From assembly GCA_964017045.1 (NCBI GenBank), contig OZ024794.1, forward strand, positions 23,231,359 to 23,295,358: a stretch of DNA of 64,000 nucleotides. The letters are read 5' to 3'. The DNA is from Omphiscola glabra. Lineage: Eukaryota; Mollusca; Gastropoda; Lymnaeidae. Positions 33,391 to 44,737 of the stretch are shown piece after piece. The number at the start of each line of letters is the position of its first letter. The first letter of the stretch is position 1. A program made the position numbers and the translations under genes. The notes below the pieces were generated by a model. The model was given only the letters and a program-made list of their open reading frames with translations, did no database searches and had not been told where the DNA came from.

Positions 33391-33530
33391 CCATGCCAAT
33401 CCTACTTGACCCCAAAAACTCACAATCTCCCAACCAGCACGCTTCCCACTCTACCCCCACTCAACACGCGCACTCTATAACCAGCTTAACCCTTAACGTT
33501 CCACCTACTCGCATCCATGTTATTATACAC

Positions 33531-33988
33531 ATTCGTGATCTACATTCATGATCTACTTTCATGATCTACATTCATGATCTACTTTCATGATCTACATTCA
33601 TGATCTACTTTCATGATCTACATTCATGATCTACTTTCAGGATCTACATTCATGATCTACTTTCATGATCTACATTCATGATCTACTTTCATGATCTACA
33701 TTCATGATCTAAATTCGTGATCTACATTCATGATCTACATTCATGATATAAATTCATGATCTAAATTCGTGATTTACATTCATGATCTACATTCATGATC
33801 TACATTCATGATCTACTTTCATGTTCTACATTCATGATCTACTTTCATGATCTACATTCATGATCTACATTCATGATCTACATTCATGATCTGCATTCAT
33901 GATCTACATTCATGATCAACATTCATGATCTAAATTCGTGATCTACATTCATGATCTACATTCATGATCTACATTCATATTTGACTTT
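33531..33988. repeat. 13-bp minisatellite ATTCATGATCTAC, about 35 copies
   Basis: Unit ATTCATGATCTAC alternating with CTTTCATGATCTA. In the first half the two forms alternate as a 26-bp dimer; later the array becomes mainly the first form. Each unit contains TCATGA, a 6-base palindrome. Confidence 0.95.
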
Positions 33989-34530
33989 TTGAGTGTAAAT
34001 AAAATGACAGATTTTGCAAATTAAGGTTGGAAGTGTTTGACAGTGAACACTGCTGACAGGCAAATCAAAAAAAAAAAAAAACCCATCCCAAAACAACAGA
34101 AACTCATTTGGAATTTTTCATTTTACCCATAAAATGGACTTGTAAACTGTGAGAGTCATCACAACATCTTCCACAACAAAGCTCTTGAGATATCGGATCA
34201 CATGCTGCTTTAGTAATGCAGTTTTAGTTTGTGATTGTCAAATTCCATTTCAATATCCGAGGGGCGTCTTTACAGCACCATAATACATGATTTCGTTGTT
34301 TTTTTGTTTTTAAATACAGTACCATAGTGAAGAGCAAGGCATCTACCATTAGTCAGTTAAGCAATTTCGCGCTGACAATAGCCATCCTTCTCTCGCTAAC
34401 ACATACGGAAATATTACAGTATTCTTACATAGGCGCGACGCTACCGAATTACAGCTAGGATATTAGACCATTTGTAATCCTTCTGGCCGCTAAGTATTTT
34501 CTTAAATAAAAAAAAAATACCTTTGCAGTT
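33989..34530. other. Low-copy stretch, no gene seen
   Basis: Balanced composition at 34320-34490, with no frame or repeat seen. Confidence 0.4.
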
Positions 34531-34682
34531 TTAAGGTTCTAAGCTTTATATTCTATTTTTTAGGCTCTATGTTCTATGTTTTAGGCTCTATGTTTCAGGT
34601 TCTAGGCTCTGTGTTCTAGGCTCCAGGTTATAGGCTCTATGTTCCAAGGCTCCAGGTTCTAGGTTCTAGCCTCTAGGGTTTA
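34531..34682. repeat. Degenerate repeat of TTCTAGGCTCTATG
   Basis: Irregular 7-14 bp units built from TTCTAGG and CTCTATG. Confidence 0.8.
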
Positions 34683-35075
34683 GCTCGGTCCTGTAATTCT
34701 CCTTTATAATTGCACGCTTTGGCTTCAACGTTCAAACTAATGTATTTTGACAGATGGCGGACCAAGCAAAGGAACAAAGTCATTCCGAGTGTTATGAACT
34801 TATGCGATGAACAGCGATAGAAACATGCTGACAAGTACGTTTGGCCATTTTCTGATTTGTTTTTAAAAAAACAAAAAAACAACCCTCTCTTTTGTGATGA
34901 CCATGACATCAATCAAACAATTTTACGCTGACCCTCGCACGGCCTCAAGGGCTCGATTATCGCCTAATCACATTCGATATTTAACAACTCCCGGTGCTCT
35001 CTCTCTCTCTCAATCCTCCCGCCCCACTCCCCCCCCCCACCAATTACCCCATCACTCTGAGCAGTTTTGTATCAG
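34683..35075. other. Low-copy stretch with (CT)n and poly-C patch
   Basis: (CT)n at about 34998-35011 and C-rich runs to 35040. The frame at 34894-35322 runs into the G-rich repeat and has no domain. Confidence 0.4.
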
Positions 35076-35330
35076 CTCTACGGTGGGGATTGGGGAGGGG
35101 GTGGGGTGGGGGAACAGCCACGACTGCTTTAACTGTTTGGAAAACAAATCACATTTTTCAGAATCTAGATGTGGGTGTGAGAACGTAAACGAATATAGTT
35201 TCAATTTAAAATCTTCGATTAACGAGGTTGAAACATTATTTATTTTTTGGGGTGGGGGACGGGGGTGGCGGACGGGGGTGGGGGACGGGGGTGGGGGACG
35301 GGGTGGGGGAGGTTGGGGGTGAAGGTACGG
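35076..35330. repeat. G-rich repeats including (GGGGTGGGGGAC)n
   Basis: A short G-rich block at 35083-35112 and a regular array of GGGGTGGGGGACG units at about 35248-35315. Runs of four to five G at close spacing could form G-quadruplexes (inference). Confidence 0.85.
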
Positions 35331-35630
35331 GACCCCGACTGAGACAATGGTGGCACGAGTGGCGGGGGGTCGAGGTGTTCATGGCGCTTTTGTGGAGAAC
35401 TAAGGTATGGGGATAAGAGGGTATGGTGATGTAATGAAGAAAGATAGGGACGGAATGGGAGGGTCACTTGAGTGCAAAAATGTTAGGTTAAGAGAGTGAG
35501 ATCGGTCTGAGAGGTGATACGGGCCCCTGGGGGGGGGGGCGGAATCGGAATCGGCCTGCTGTTAAGGACTTCAATGTATATTATGATTGCGTGTTGTTTA
35601 GAGATGATATGTGCTGCTTTATCTATTATG
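35331..35630. other. Low-copy spacer before the solo LTR
   Basis: Poly-G at 35529-35539. No gene. Confidence 0.4.
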
Positions 35631-35635
35631 CTTAG

Positions 35636-36065
35636 TGTAACATAGGTTGATATACTTGTTCAGCTAGTTATCTACCACTCACTACATTAATCTATCATCC
35701 TTAATTTCACTGCCATCTTTCACCTCAAGAATAGAATAATGTCCGATCTATCGCACAGTTCTTTATTTACATAGTCAATACAAATAGTATTCTTGATTCA
35801 GACAAGTCCATGTAACAAAGGTAGTTACAATATCAAATAAGAAATCTTCAGTACAATTCCACTCATGAATTAATATCACATTCAAATATGACCTCTCCGA
35901 CTCAAAACGTGTCCTCACAATATGGCTTCCAGCCTTCTATTCTAAAATCATGCAATCCTCTTCCGCTACTAAAACTAGTTCCTCTTATACTCATACTCTA
36001 TGGTTAAATCACTACGCCTCCGTGCTGAGGTATCATGTGACTGAGTTTCGTTAACTTGTGTTACA
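35636..36065 (+). mobile_element. Solo LTR, copy 1 (430 bp), TSD CTTAG
   Basis: Begins TGTAAC and ends GTTACA, and is flanked by CTTAG at 35631-35635 and 36066-36070, a perfect 5-bp target duplication. TG...CA ends with a 5-bp duplication are the signature of an LTR-retroelement integrase. The interior shares long stretches with 46218-46694, such as ATCATCCTTAATTT, CACAGTTCT, TCCATGTAACA and CATGTGACTGAGT. With no internal coding region next to it, this is a solo LTR left by recombination. Orientation is assigned by convention only. Confidence 0.85.
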
Positions 36066-36070
36066 CTTAG

Positions 36071-37770
36071 TATTTTGTGACGTATTTTGCGGGAAGGGAC
36101 AAGACGTATTATTGTTGAGTAGTTGTTGTCATGGAATAATGGCAGCTGACGATTTAGTTGTGTAAAAAAAATTCTGTATTCTAATAATCAATGGTTTGTG
36201 CAGTTTTGTAGTTGATATAATTAGCCTCTGGACAGAACGTAGCCATCGAACATTTGGTATAATCGGTCGGCAACACTCTACTGTAATGACACTTTTGCTC
36301 TATCGGCGTCCCGCGTTTGAAAATTAAGCTACAACTTGGTGCGTGTTAGGATGGGATGCGGTGGGTGGGGACCTTCGTAGACTCCCGTATTTAACGTTAT
36401 GCTACCATGTGTGCTGTCTCGGGACCTGCTGGATATTAACTTACTTGTCGCTCCTCATAAGGTGCGTTATTGAATGATTTCCATTCCTAGAGCACTGCAC
36501 GTGGCTTTGTGTTTATAATTAAAAGGATTCTTTCAACTAAATGACACGTGACACATTTTGTCAACATGATTCTGAGTTACGTTTTAAGTCCGCGGCCATA
36601 TTGAAATGAATGTTGACAATATCTACAACGTTTGGTCGTGGTGTTGAGTCGCTGGGACTTTGTGGTATCTGAACAAATTTGGCTTCTCGTTGACTATACA
36701 CGTTATAGAGTCTCTGATATTCTAAAATGTATAGGATTTTTATGAGAGTAATTGATAAAGAAGTATTTATTTCTTAAAGCAGAATCAATGTAACATCGGA
36801 TGAGCTTTATTTGCACAGTATGTCAATAATCCTCTTATGAATTTGTTGAATGATTATTGTGAACAAAATAAATCCTTTTTTTGTAGCATGCACAGAATAG
36901 ACGAATCTTACATCGCATCCTAGTTATTCATGACATGGCATGATGCGCTTTAATTAGATTTGACCCTTGGGGGGTCTATCAAACATGTAAGGGTCCTTCG
37001 CTTATATTTTCATAATTCATTTTCCTGCCCCCGCCCCAATAACGTCAGTATGTTCAGCTCACCATTGAACATTTTTTCTTCTTCTTCTTTCATGACTTTT
37101 GACCCACCCCCTATGTTTGTTGCTCTGTTCATCTCACGCCACGTTTGGAGCAATTCAAGAGTGAAGAATGCGGGAGCACGAACTTGTTCCTAACTCTAAT
37201 AATAAGTTTTTCTAATAAATCAATAAGTTACTCAGCAAAATTGGAGGGGGGAAAAAAGTAAACGATAAGTATGACAGCTGTAAACAAGTTTCTTTCTTGA
37301 TGAACAAACACAGATGATTTGGAAAATGTCCCTTATATTACAAAGAACTCATTATATAAAGTGTTTTGCGAGTTTTTTGTTTGTCTCACTTTAATATACT
37401 TTTCAATGATTGTCGATCGAATATTATAAAAAAAGTCTATCTAAATTTATGAATAAAGATGTCAAAAATCTTTTTTTAATTCATAATTTTTTGTTTTTTT
37501 AGTTTTTGAAATCTTGTCAACGTTAAGTGGATAAATGTCAACGTTAACTGGATAAATGTCAACAGATAAATATTTCAACTTAAATTTCACGCCAAGGACT
37601 AACAATGTTTCATCATTTCCGACACATCGTCACTGAAACCAGCAATATTAATAACAGGAGAAAGCTAAAAAAAAAACATTAGAAAATATTCATTTTACTG
37701 AACTTTTGTAGGGAATCATTTGAATATCACTCAAAATTATCATGTATAATCTCAGTGACAGGTTACCACC
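36071..37770. other. 1.7 kb low-copy stretch, no gene seen
   Basis: AT-rich. One 77-codon frame (36960-37193) has no domain. Two copies of GTCAACGTTAA(G/C)TGGATAAAT lie at about 37518-37558. Nothing else seen. Confidence 0.45.
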
Positions 37771-38796
37771 CTCACCAACACCCTCACCAACACCCTCACC
37801 ATCAATCCCATCTACACCCACCCATCAATCCCATCTACACCCACCCATCAATCCAATCTATACCCACCTATCAATCCAATCTATACCCACCTATCAATCA
37901 CATCTACACCCACCCATCAATCCCATCTATACCCACCCATCAATCCCATCTATACCCACCCATCAATCCCATCTACACCCACCCATCAATCCCATCTACA
38001 CCCACCCATCAATCCAATCTATACCCACCTATCAATCCCATCTACACCCACCCATCAATCACATCTACACCCACCCATCAATCCCATCTATACCCACCCA
38101 TCAATCCCATCTACACCCACCTATCAATCCCATCTATACCCACCAATCAATCCCATCTACACCCACCCATCAATCCCATCTATACCCACCCATCAATCTC
38201 ATCTATACCCACCCATCAATCCCATCTACACCCACCCATCAATCCCATCTATACCCACCCATCAATCCCATCTATACCCACCCATCAATCCCATCTATAC
38301 CCACCTATCAATCCCATCTACACCCACCTATCAATCCCATCAACACCCACCCATCAATCCCATCTACACCCACCCATCAATCCAATCTTTACCCACCTAT
38401 CAATCCCATCTACACCCACCCATCAATCCCATCTACACCCACCCATCAATCCCATCTATACCCACCCATCAATCCCATCTACACCCACCTATCAATCCCA
38501 TCTATACCCACCCATCAATCCCATCTATACCCACCCAACAATCCCATCTATACCCACCTATCAATCCCATCTACACCCACCTATCAATCCCATCAACACC
38601 CACCCATCAATCCCATCTACACCCACCCATCAATCCCATCTATACCCACCTATCAATCCCATCTATACCCACCCATCAATCCCATCTACACCCACCCATC
38701 AATCCCATTTACACCCACCCATCAATCCCATCTATACCCACCCATCAATCCCATCTACACCCACCCATCAATCCCATCTACACCCACCCATCTTAT
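37771..38796. repeat. 23-bp array, about 44 copies, open in several frames
   Basis: Unit CATCTACACCCACCCATCAA then TCC, with CTATAC/CTACAC and CCATC/CTATC variants. As 23 is not divisible by three, each frame cycles through the same 23-residue translation (NPIYTHPSIPSTPTHQSHLHPP). The unit lacks in-frame stops, so frames of 356 and 347 codons arise, the longest in the window. Two overlapping frames of equal quality argue strongly against a real protein. Confidence 0.97.
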
Positions 38797-39012
38797 GAAC
38801 CTCCTTAACTAATCGCGACGCACGAAGAGGTTAAAATTCAGAGATTTCACCTGGTCTAGTGTTTTCTGGGCTATCGAGGAGATTTTAAGGGGACAGTTTA
38901 GTTAATCTCGTCATAGAGTTCTTAAACACCAAAGGGAGAGAAGACAAGAGCCCGTGAAAGGACGACACTAAATATTAAATTATAATTGGCAACATATTGC
39001 TGGCGTCAACAA

Positions 39013-39013
<1 letters not shown>

Positions 39014-39045
<32 letters not shown>
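39014..39045. repeat. (GT)n microsatellite
   Basis: About 15 uninterrupted GT units. Confidence 0.97.
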
Positions 39046-39046
<1 letters not shown>

Positions 39047-39170
39047 TTTGTTTTTGGTTTGTTTTGGCTTGGATTTGTAAAAGGTAGGTGCGTTAATTTC
39101 TAAAATATCAGATTGTTGAACTTAAATCAGTGGTGGTCATTTGGATTTGGCTTATTTATTTTCAAACGCA

Positions 39171-39435
39171 ACCATAATGTCAATAGACTGAGATTGAACC
39201 ATAATGTCGTTAGAAAGAGATTGAACCATAATGTCGTTAGAAAGAGATTGACCCATAATGTCGTTAGAATGTTTGAACTATAATGTCGTTAGACTGAGAG
39301 TGAACCATAATGTCGTTAGACTGAGAGTGAACCATAATGTCGTTAGACTGAGATTAAACAATAGTGTCGTTAGACTTAGATTAAACAATAATGTCGTTAA
39401 ACTGAGATTGAACCATAATGTCATTAGACAGAGAA
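39171..39435. repeat. 27-bp minisatellite, about 10 copies
   Basis: Unit ACCATAATGTCGTTAGACTG then AGAGTGA. As 27 is divisible by three, frames with a 9-residue repeat appear on both strands. They are artefacts. Confidence 0.93.
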
Positions 39436-40009
39436 TGTTGAAGGAAAAATGCTGAGAAATGTCAATATCACCTATTTGTGTTTCGATCATTAGATGTTTA
39501 AAAAAACACATTTTGTTGTGACCAAACTAATTTGAGAATTTGAGATTTACTGAAGAGGCTAATCATGGGAACAAAATATTCAGACACCTGTGGAGTTGGG
39601 GGGGGGGGGTGAGTAAGATAATTTTTTTTTTGCTATTATCACAAATGTGCGTTTCACCAGAAAGTCTGAACGCAATAGAACGCCCCTAAATTTCGAAACA
39701 TCCTCACTCCGAATCCCCCCCCCCCCTCAAATCTATCCAACAAACATTAATGTACACATCTCCACAGTCTCGGTGTCAATGAGAAAGCAATCCAAAGATT
39801 TGTTGGTAGTACATTTGTTACGATTATCATTTACGCTTTTTGAAGACAGTTACAAGTATTTCGTCAGCTGGACGCGTTCGTCAGTCAACATGCAATATTT
39901 CAGAAATAATCTACAATCTGCAGTATAATTTCATTGCACCGACCTTCGACCTCTGCTAACAACTATTGTAACAATAGTGCAAATAAAATTCATCCATTTA
40001 AATTTTTTT
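39436..40009. other. Low-copy stretch with poly-G and poly-C runs
   Basis: Poly-G at 39599-39609 and poly-C at 39717-39726. The 93-codon frame at 39647-39928 has no recognised domain. Confidence 0.4.
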
Positions 40010-40400
40010 TTTTACAGAAACCGCTTGCTGAGCTTAACATCCCTCCGAACTCTCTGACCCTTGTAAGGCTATTTTTAATGTCCTGAAAGTTTTGTTCACT
40101 CTGTCCGACGTGGCAACGGCTGATTGAAGACTAACCTCACTAATTGAGCTTCCACTTCAAGAGAAATTAACCCACAGGGAAGGTTTTCTGCTATCGCCAA
40201 CTGAGTTGTGCAGCCTCTTGAAGGCTGCCATGACAGATTGGCCTCTTCCTACGCAGTAACTCAAGTCTGACGTCACACATGCGAGCCGACGAACTAATTG
40301 AGACTTTATAAGATTCCGGGCGTTTTACTCTCGTAACCAAGAGATCTCATGAGGATTATTTTCTTGCACCGGTGACAGCTTTGGAACGTTCATTAAAGCC
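40010..40400. promoter_or_regulatory. Low-repeat island with a CRE palindrome, possible regulatory DNA
   Basis: Balanced composition in an AT-rich setting. Contains the full cAMP-response-type palindrome TGACGTCA (40268-40275) and several TAATTGA homeodomain-like motifs (near 40139 and 40295). No repeat or frame explains the block. Regulatory function is inference from composition and motifs only. Confidence 0.22.
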
Positions 40401-41670
40401 TTAGAAAATTTAAAACTTGCATTTATATTTCTTTTGAAAATGTATGTTACCCTTTAAGTGCAATCAACCTCCCTGGAGACAAGATCGAGTTACGTTTAAA
40501 ATACGAAAATAAATAAATAAATCTGTACTTGTTTTGCTTCGGACCCAGAAGCAGAATACAATTGTTATGTTAAGTTCAGAAATAGCCATATACTTTAAAT
40601 CTTCACGGCATTGTGAGAAACTCCAAAACATTTTGATGACAAGGGGTTTTGAGAGTAAACATATTTCTTTTTCTTAGAATGAAGTCATGAGATATCGAGA
40701 GTACACTCACAATGACTTCCTTCGATACTTAATTGCACAGCTAAAGCCAGTTCTGACGAGAAAAGTCCATTTTTTGTTCACTCCGTTTTGATTAGTTACT
40801 AGCAGATGGGCCACCTCTATGGTACTTACTCTCACGGAGTGTCAAGACTGCGACATAAGAACCTTTGATGGCCATCTGGAAAAAAATTGAAACGCAAGGC
40901 CAGGTCCCTTTTGTGAGAGCAGACACGTATTAATGGATGCTCAGTAGCAGCGCCGTACATCCCTGCGCAGGGCCACATCGTGATTCGTCTATCTTCTGAC
41001 TTATGATTTAAAAGTTGCGCCTCGTGTATTCATGACGGAACACAATACGTGCCACCTCATTAAACCTTTTCACATCCCAAACACTTTCCTTCGAACATCC
41101 GGATCCAGGCATTTCCCTTCCCCCAAACTGCGTTTCTTCCACCCTACACATTTTCAGGAACACATATACGGTATTTAATAAAAAAAATTTTTTTAAACCA
41201 TCTTCAAAATTTACCATCATCTCACTACTTATGACAAAGAACATCGTATAACCACAATAAGGATTTCACGAACTATTTCGCACTCTAGGAAATGACAGGA
41301 GACTGATTGCAGAAAGAAACAAACGAACACAACTATTTAAATGCCTTGGTGTAGCGACGGCTACCAAACGACTTACTGAAATCAACATGGAACACTATTC
41401 TGAAAGGATCCCACTAAAATTCAAAATCTTTTCTTTCTTTTTGGAAAGGTTAACTTATAATTATTTTTTTTTGCGTTGATATTTTCTTTTAGTGACATAA
41501 TAAGAGCTTTAAAATATTGTCAACACAATGGATTGGACCGTGACATTCATAATATTATACATTTTAATGATCATGTAACGATAAGCTATCAGTTACAACA
41601 TCCACAATAATTGGCTTATATATTAATTAAAACCAAACAAAATATCTAACCAATGTAGTGGACCATACGA
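40401..41670. other. 1.3 kb low-copy stretch, no gene seen
   Basis: A 78-codon minus-strand frame (41008-41244) is not repeat-derived but shows no domain. Otherwise AT-rich. Confidence 0.4.
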
Positions 41671-41821
41671 TGGGAGAGAGAGTGATAAAGAGAGCAAATG
41701 AGGGTGAGGGGGAGACAGAGAGAAGAGAGACATGGAGAAGAGACAGAGAGAAGAAAGAGACAAAGTGAAGAGAGAGAGAAGAAGAGAAGAGAGAGAAGAG
41801 AGAGAAAGAGAGAAGAGAGCG
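41671..41821. repeat. (GA)n-rich simple repeat at the edge of the gap
   Basis: GAGAGAAGAGAGA purine tract running into the run of N. The frames that span the gap are composed of this simple repeat plus unknown residues and carry no information. Confidence 0.95.
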
Positions 41822-42021
41822 NNNNNNNNNNNNNNNNNNNNNNNNNNNNNNNNNNNNNNNNNNNNNNNNNNNNNNNNNNNNNNNNNNNNNNNNNNNNNNN
41901 NNNNNNNNNNNNNNNNNNNNNNNNNNNNNNNNNNNNNNNNNNNNNNNNNNNNNNNNNNNNNNNNNNNNNNNNNNNNNNNNNNNNNNNNNNNNNNNNNNNN
42001 NNNNNNNNNNNNNNNNNNNNN
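41822..42021. other. Assembly gap (200 N)
   Basis: Exactly 200 unknown bases. It begins in a purine repeat, the probable cause of the assembly break. The true size is unknown. Confidence 0.99.
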
Positions 42022-42380
42022 AGCACATTTAAAACAGCTGTCCAAAGGTCCCAATCCGACCCATGACCTAATGGGGTTGGATGACATGTAACGTGATAGC
42101 TCCAGGTCAGTCCTGGAAATATCCTGCTCGATATCGTCTGCAACCACTCAAAGTGTCAGGTGCCACAACCCAACCCCGATGACCTCCTCCCATGTGAACA
42201 AACACGTTTGTCTGTACCCGGCGATCGCCAGCCCGCCCTTGGCCCCAACCGTGGGGGGCCCCGGTATGTGAGCGCTGTCAGAGGAGATAGAAGCTTCACC
42301 GCCCAAACTGGGACCGTTCAAGGCTTTTATTGAATTACCCACTACGAGGGGTGAGATAGCTGCTGGAAAATTAGACAAGG
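42022..42380. other. GC-richer unique block beside the gap
   Basis: About 350 bp of complex, balanced to GC-rich sequence. On the minus strand two frames meet at a stop at about 42148-42150 and together would span the block. On the plus strand a frame of about 70 codons is also open. Neither has a domain I recognise. It might be an exon fragment or an unlisted repeat. Confidence 0.25.
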
Positions 42381-42383
42381 GGT

Positions 42384-42385
<2 letters not shown>

Positions 42386-42432
<47 letters not shown>
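42386..42432. repeat. (GT)n microsatellite
   Basis: About 23 GT units. The minus strand reads as a Thr/His repeat in two frames. Confidence 0.97.
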
Positions 42433-42434
<2 letters not shown>

Positions 42435-42992
42435 TGTTTGTGAAGTTGGGCTGAAGTAGAGTTGAAATGTGGCGATACATATGTTGCCAATATTCGATGA
42501 GAGCTTTTGCCGAAATAATGATTCTCTATCTCTCTCGCTCTCTCTGTGTAAGGCAATGTTGTAACTGGTGACCCGGATATTAGCTTAGGTAATTATCCTC
42601 ATCATTGAATACTACACTATTAATGAAGTTCTGATTGGTTTGAGATCCCCAGTAAGGCTCTTTAGCTACTCCAGGGCATATCCTGAAGATAAAATATGGG
42701 CCAAACACATAATCACTAGTTTACAATGCAAACATTTCGTTCTTTCCTACAACCGTGTACGGCACGTTTAAAGAGGAAGGCAAAAAAAAAAAAAGATAGC
42801 TTTTCATTTGTTTTAATTGTCTCTCTATACACCGATCAATTCTACCAGCTTTAATTAAAGCCAGAGGACGCAATTAGCTCTGTGTAGGGGGGAAAAAATT
42901 TGACTCATTTCAACTCATTGAAACACTGTCACGTTTATATCTACAGTTTGAGTTTGGATGCCACCATTTTAGAATGGTGCAATGATACATTT
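42433..42992. other. Low-copy stretch, no gene seen
   Basis: (CT)n patch at about 42525-42545 and a short poly-A at 42783-42794. Confidence 0.4.
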
Positions 42993-43007
42993 AAGTAATA
43001 AGCAGGG

Positions 43008-43537
43008 TGTTTGGTGGTCAAGCGGTCAAAGCTGAGCCGATACCAAGCCAGTGGTCTGGAGTCCAGTCCCAGCAAAATCACAGACAAGGAATAAAAACAC
43101 GAGCACCCCAGGGGTGGATTGAAATAGTTAACTTTGGATGACAGCACGTCCTACACGAGCACCCCAGGGGCGGATGGGAATTGTTAACTTTGGATGACAG
43201 CACGTCCTACACGAGCACCCCAGGGGCGGATGGGAATTGTTAACTTTGGATGACAGCACGTCCTACACGAGCACCCCAGGGGCGGATGGGAATTGTTAAC
43301 TTTGGATGACAGCACGTCCTACACGAGCACCCCAGGGGCGGATGGGAATTGTTAACTTTGGATGACAGCACGTCTGACACATCTTGGCTAAATCCTTCCA
43401 CACTGTGACATCAGCGACATAGTGATGCTGACGAACTGAGCAGCTCTCCATCACCTTCAACAAAATACAGCGCACGTTAAGGCTACGACTCAGGTCGAAG
43501 ACTTGGTCATCTCAGCAGGCAAAGGACGAACCATAAT
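43008..43537 (+). mobile_element. Complete tRNA-derived SINE with 15-bp TSD
   Basis: The tRNA-like head has an A box TGGTCAAGCGG (43015-43025) and a B box GGAGTCCAGTCCC (43058-43070). The element is bounded by AAGTAATAAGCAGGG at 42993-43007 and again at 43538-43552, a perfect 15-bp target duplication typical of LINE-machinery insertion. The body contains a 56-bp unit present five times (43097-43376), followed by a unique tail of about 160 bp. Mobilised in trans by a LINE; no coding capacity. Confidence 0.88.
43097..43376 (+). repeat. 56-bp tandem array inside the SINE, 5 copies
   Basis: Unit ACACGAGCACCCCAGGGGCG then GATGGGAATTGTTAACTTTG and GATGACAGCACGTCCT. The first copy (GGGGTGGATT) is the most diverged and the rest are nearly identical. 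Since the target duplications enclose the array, it either inserted already expanded or expanded in place. Confidence 0.95.
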
Positions 43538-43552
43538 AAGTAATAAGCAGGG

Positions 43553-44418
43553 AAAAACAAACAAAAAACCAACAACCCACACTGCCTTTGCTTGGATAAC
43601 GTGTATGTATTATACAAGACAATCTCCTGGAAATACAAACGTGCTCTGAGTATTTTCAAGACAGATGCTTATTTTTAATGTCTCTTAAACAAATCTTACA
43701 CTTTTACCCAATATTTTCTATCTCCGAGTGTTGGATCGCATGCGTACAGATTTACTATTTCAAATACATATGTGTACACCCAATTTTTTTCAATTATTCT
43801 TTTTTTAGGATCAGGACGTCCATTATGTGACTCGACAGGTCGGTTCACAGCAAAACACAATTTTTCTTTCCGTGAAATTGGACGACCACAGACCAGAAGG
43901 ACAACACCTGGTTTGACATTTGCCCCCCCCCCACCCATTCGAACACCCCCCAAAAAAATAGGTTGGACCTAGTCGGACATGTTGCCTCCAAAAAAAAAAA
44001 AACAACATTAGCCTGGCCACCCTCAGATCGTGGCCACCCTCAGATCGTTGTCTAAGCTTTTCAGACTGATTGAGTGGAAATACAAGCCGAGTCCGTCTCG
44101 TTCCCTGGCTCAAGGACTGAGGTGGTTAACTCGTTAGAAGACAGTATTGATCTCTGAAATTTGATACGTTGTTCCTTGGCGTGCTGCAATGAAGACAAGA
44201 CCTCGGTGGTCCGCTGACGCGAAGTGTACCGTCGGCTTTCATTGACACCGTCCACGCAAATTAGCATCTGCCCGGCTATTATCAACCTCACATTCGCTGC
44301 CTCTAAAATTGCCTGTCATGATGTAATTAAAAAAAAATTATTACAACCCCCCCCCCCCAAAAAAAAAACACAAAACAACAACTTTCTATCAAAGACGATT
44401 TTAAGGAAACTCAAAGGA
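43553..44418. other. Low-copy stretch, no gene seen
   Basis: Poly-C at 43922-43931 and 44348-44358. A 17-bp tandem duplication (GGCCACCCTCAGATCGT) lies at 44015-44048. Overlapping frames of 66-96 codons on both strands near 43770-44110 have no recognised domain. Confidence 0.4.
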
Positions 44419-44737
44419 AGACTGCGCAGAAGTGTAGATGAGCACTCTATGTAACCAAAGATAGACTGTGCATAAGTGTAGAAGAGCACTCTATGTAACC
44501 AAAGATAGACTGTGCATAAGTGTAGAAGAGCACTCTATGTAACCAAAGATAGGCTGTGCATAAGTGTAAATGAGCACTCTATGTAACCAAAGATAGACTG
44601 TGCATAAGTGTAGATGAGCAACTCTATGTAACCAAAGATAGACTGTGCATAAGTATAGATGAGCACTCTATGTAACCAACGATAGACTGTGCATAAGTGT
44701 AGATGAGCACTCTATGTAACCAAAGATAGACTGTGCA
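44419..44737. repeat. 44-bp array, about 7.2 copies
   Basis: Unit AGACTGTGCATAAGTGTAGA then TGAGCACTCTATGTAACCAA and AGAT. Copies are nearly identical, with AGAAGAG/AGATGAG variants in adjacent pairs. Confidence 0.96.

Noticed and set aside
34894..35322. A 142-residue plus-strand protein
   Set aside because: The second half is the G-rich repeat and the first half crosses (CT)n and poly-C tracts.
37742..38812. A 356-residue Pro/His/Thr repeat protein
   Set aside because: Two overlapping frames are equally open because the 23-bp unit contains no stop in any phase. No start context, domain or splice evidence.
41623..42147. Frames of 120-174 residues spanning the gap
   Set aside because: Most of their length is N, the rest (GA)n or unique sequence with no domain.
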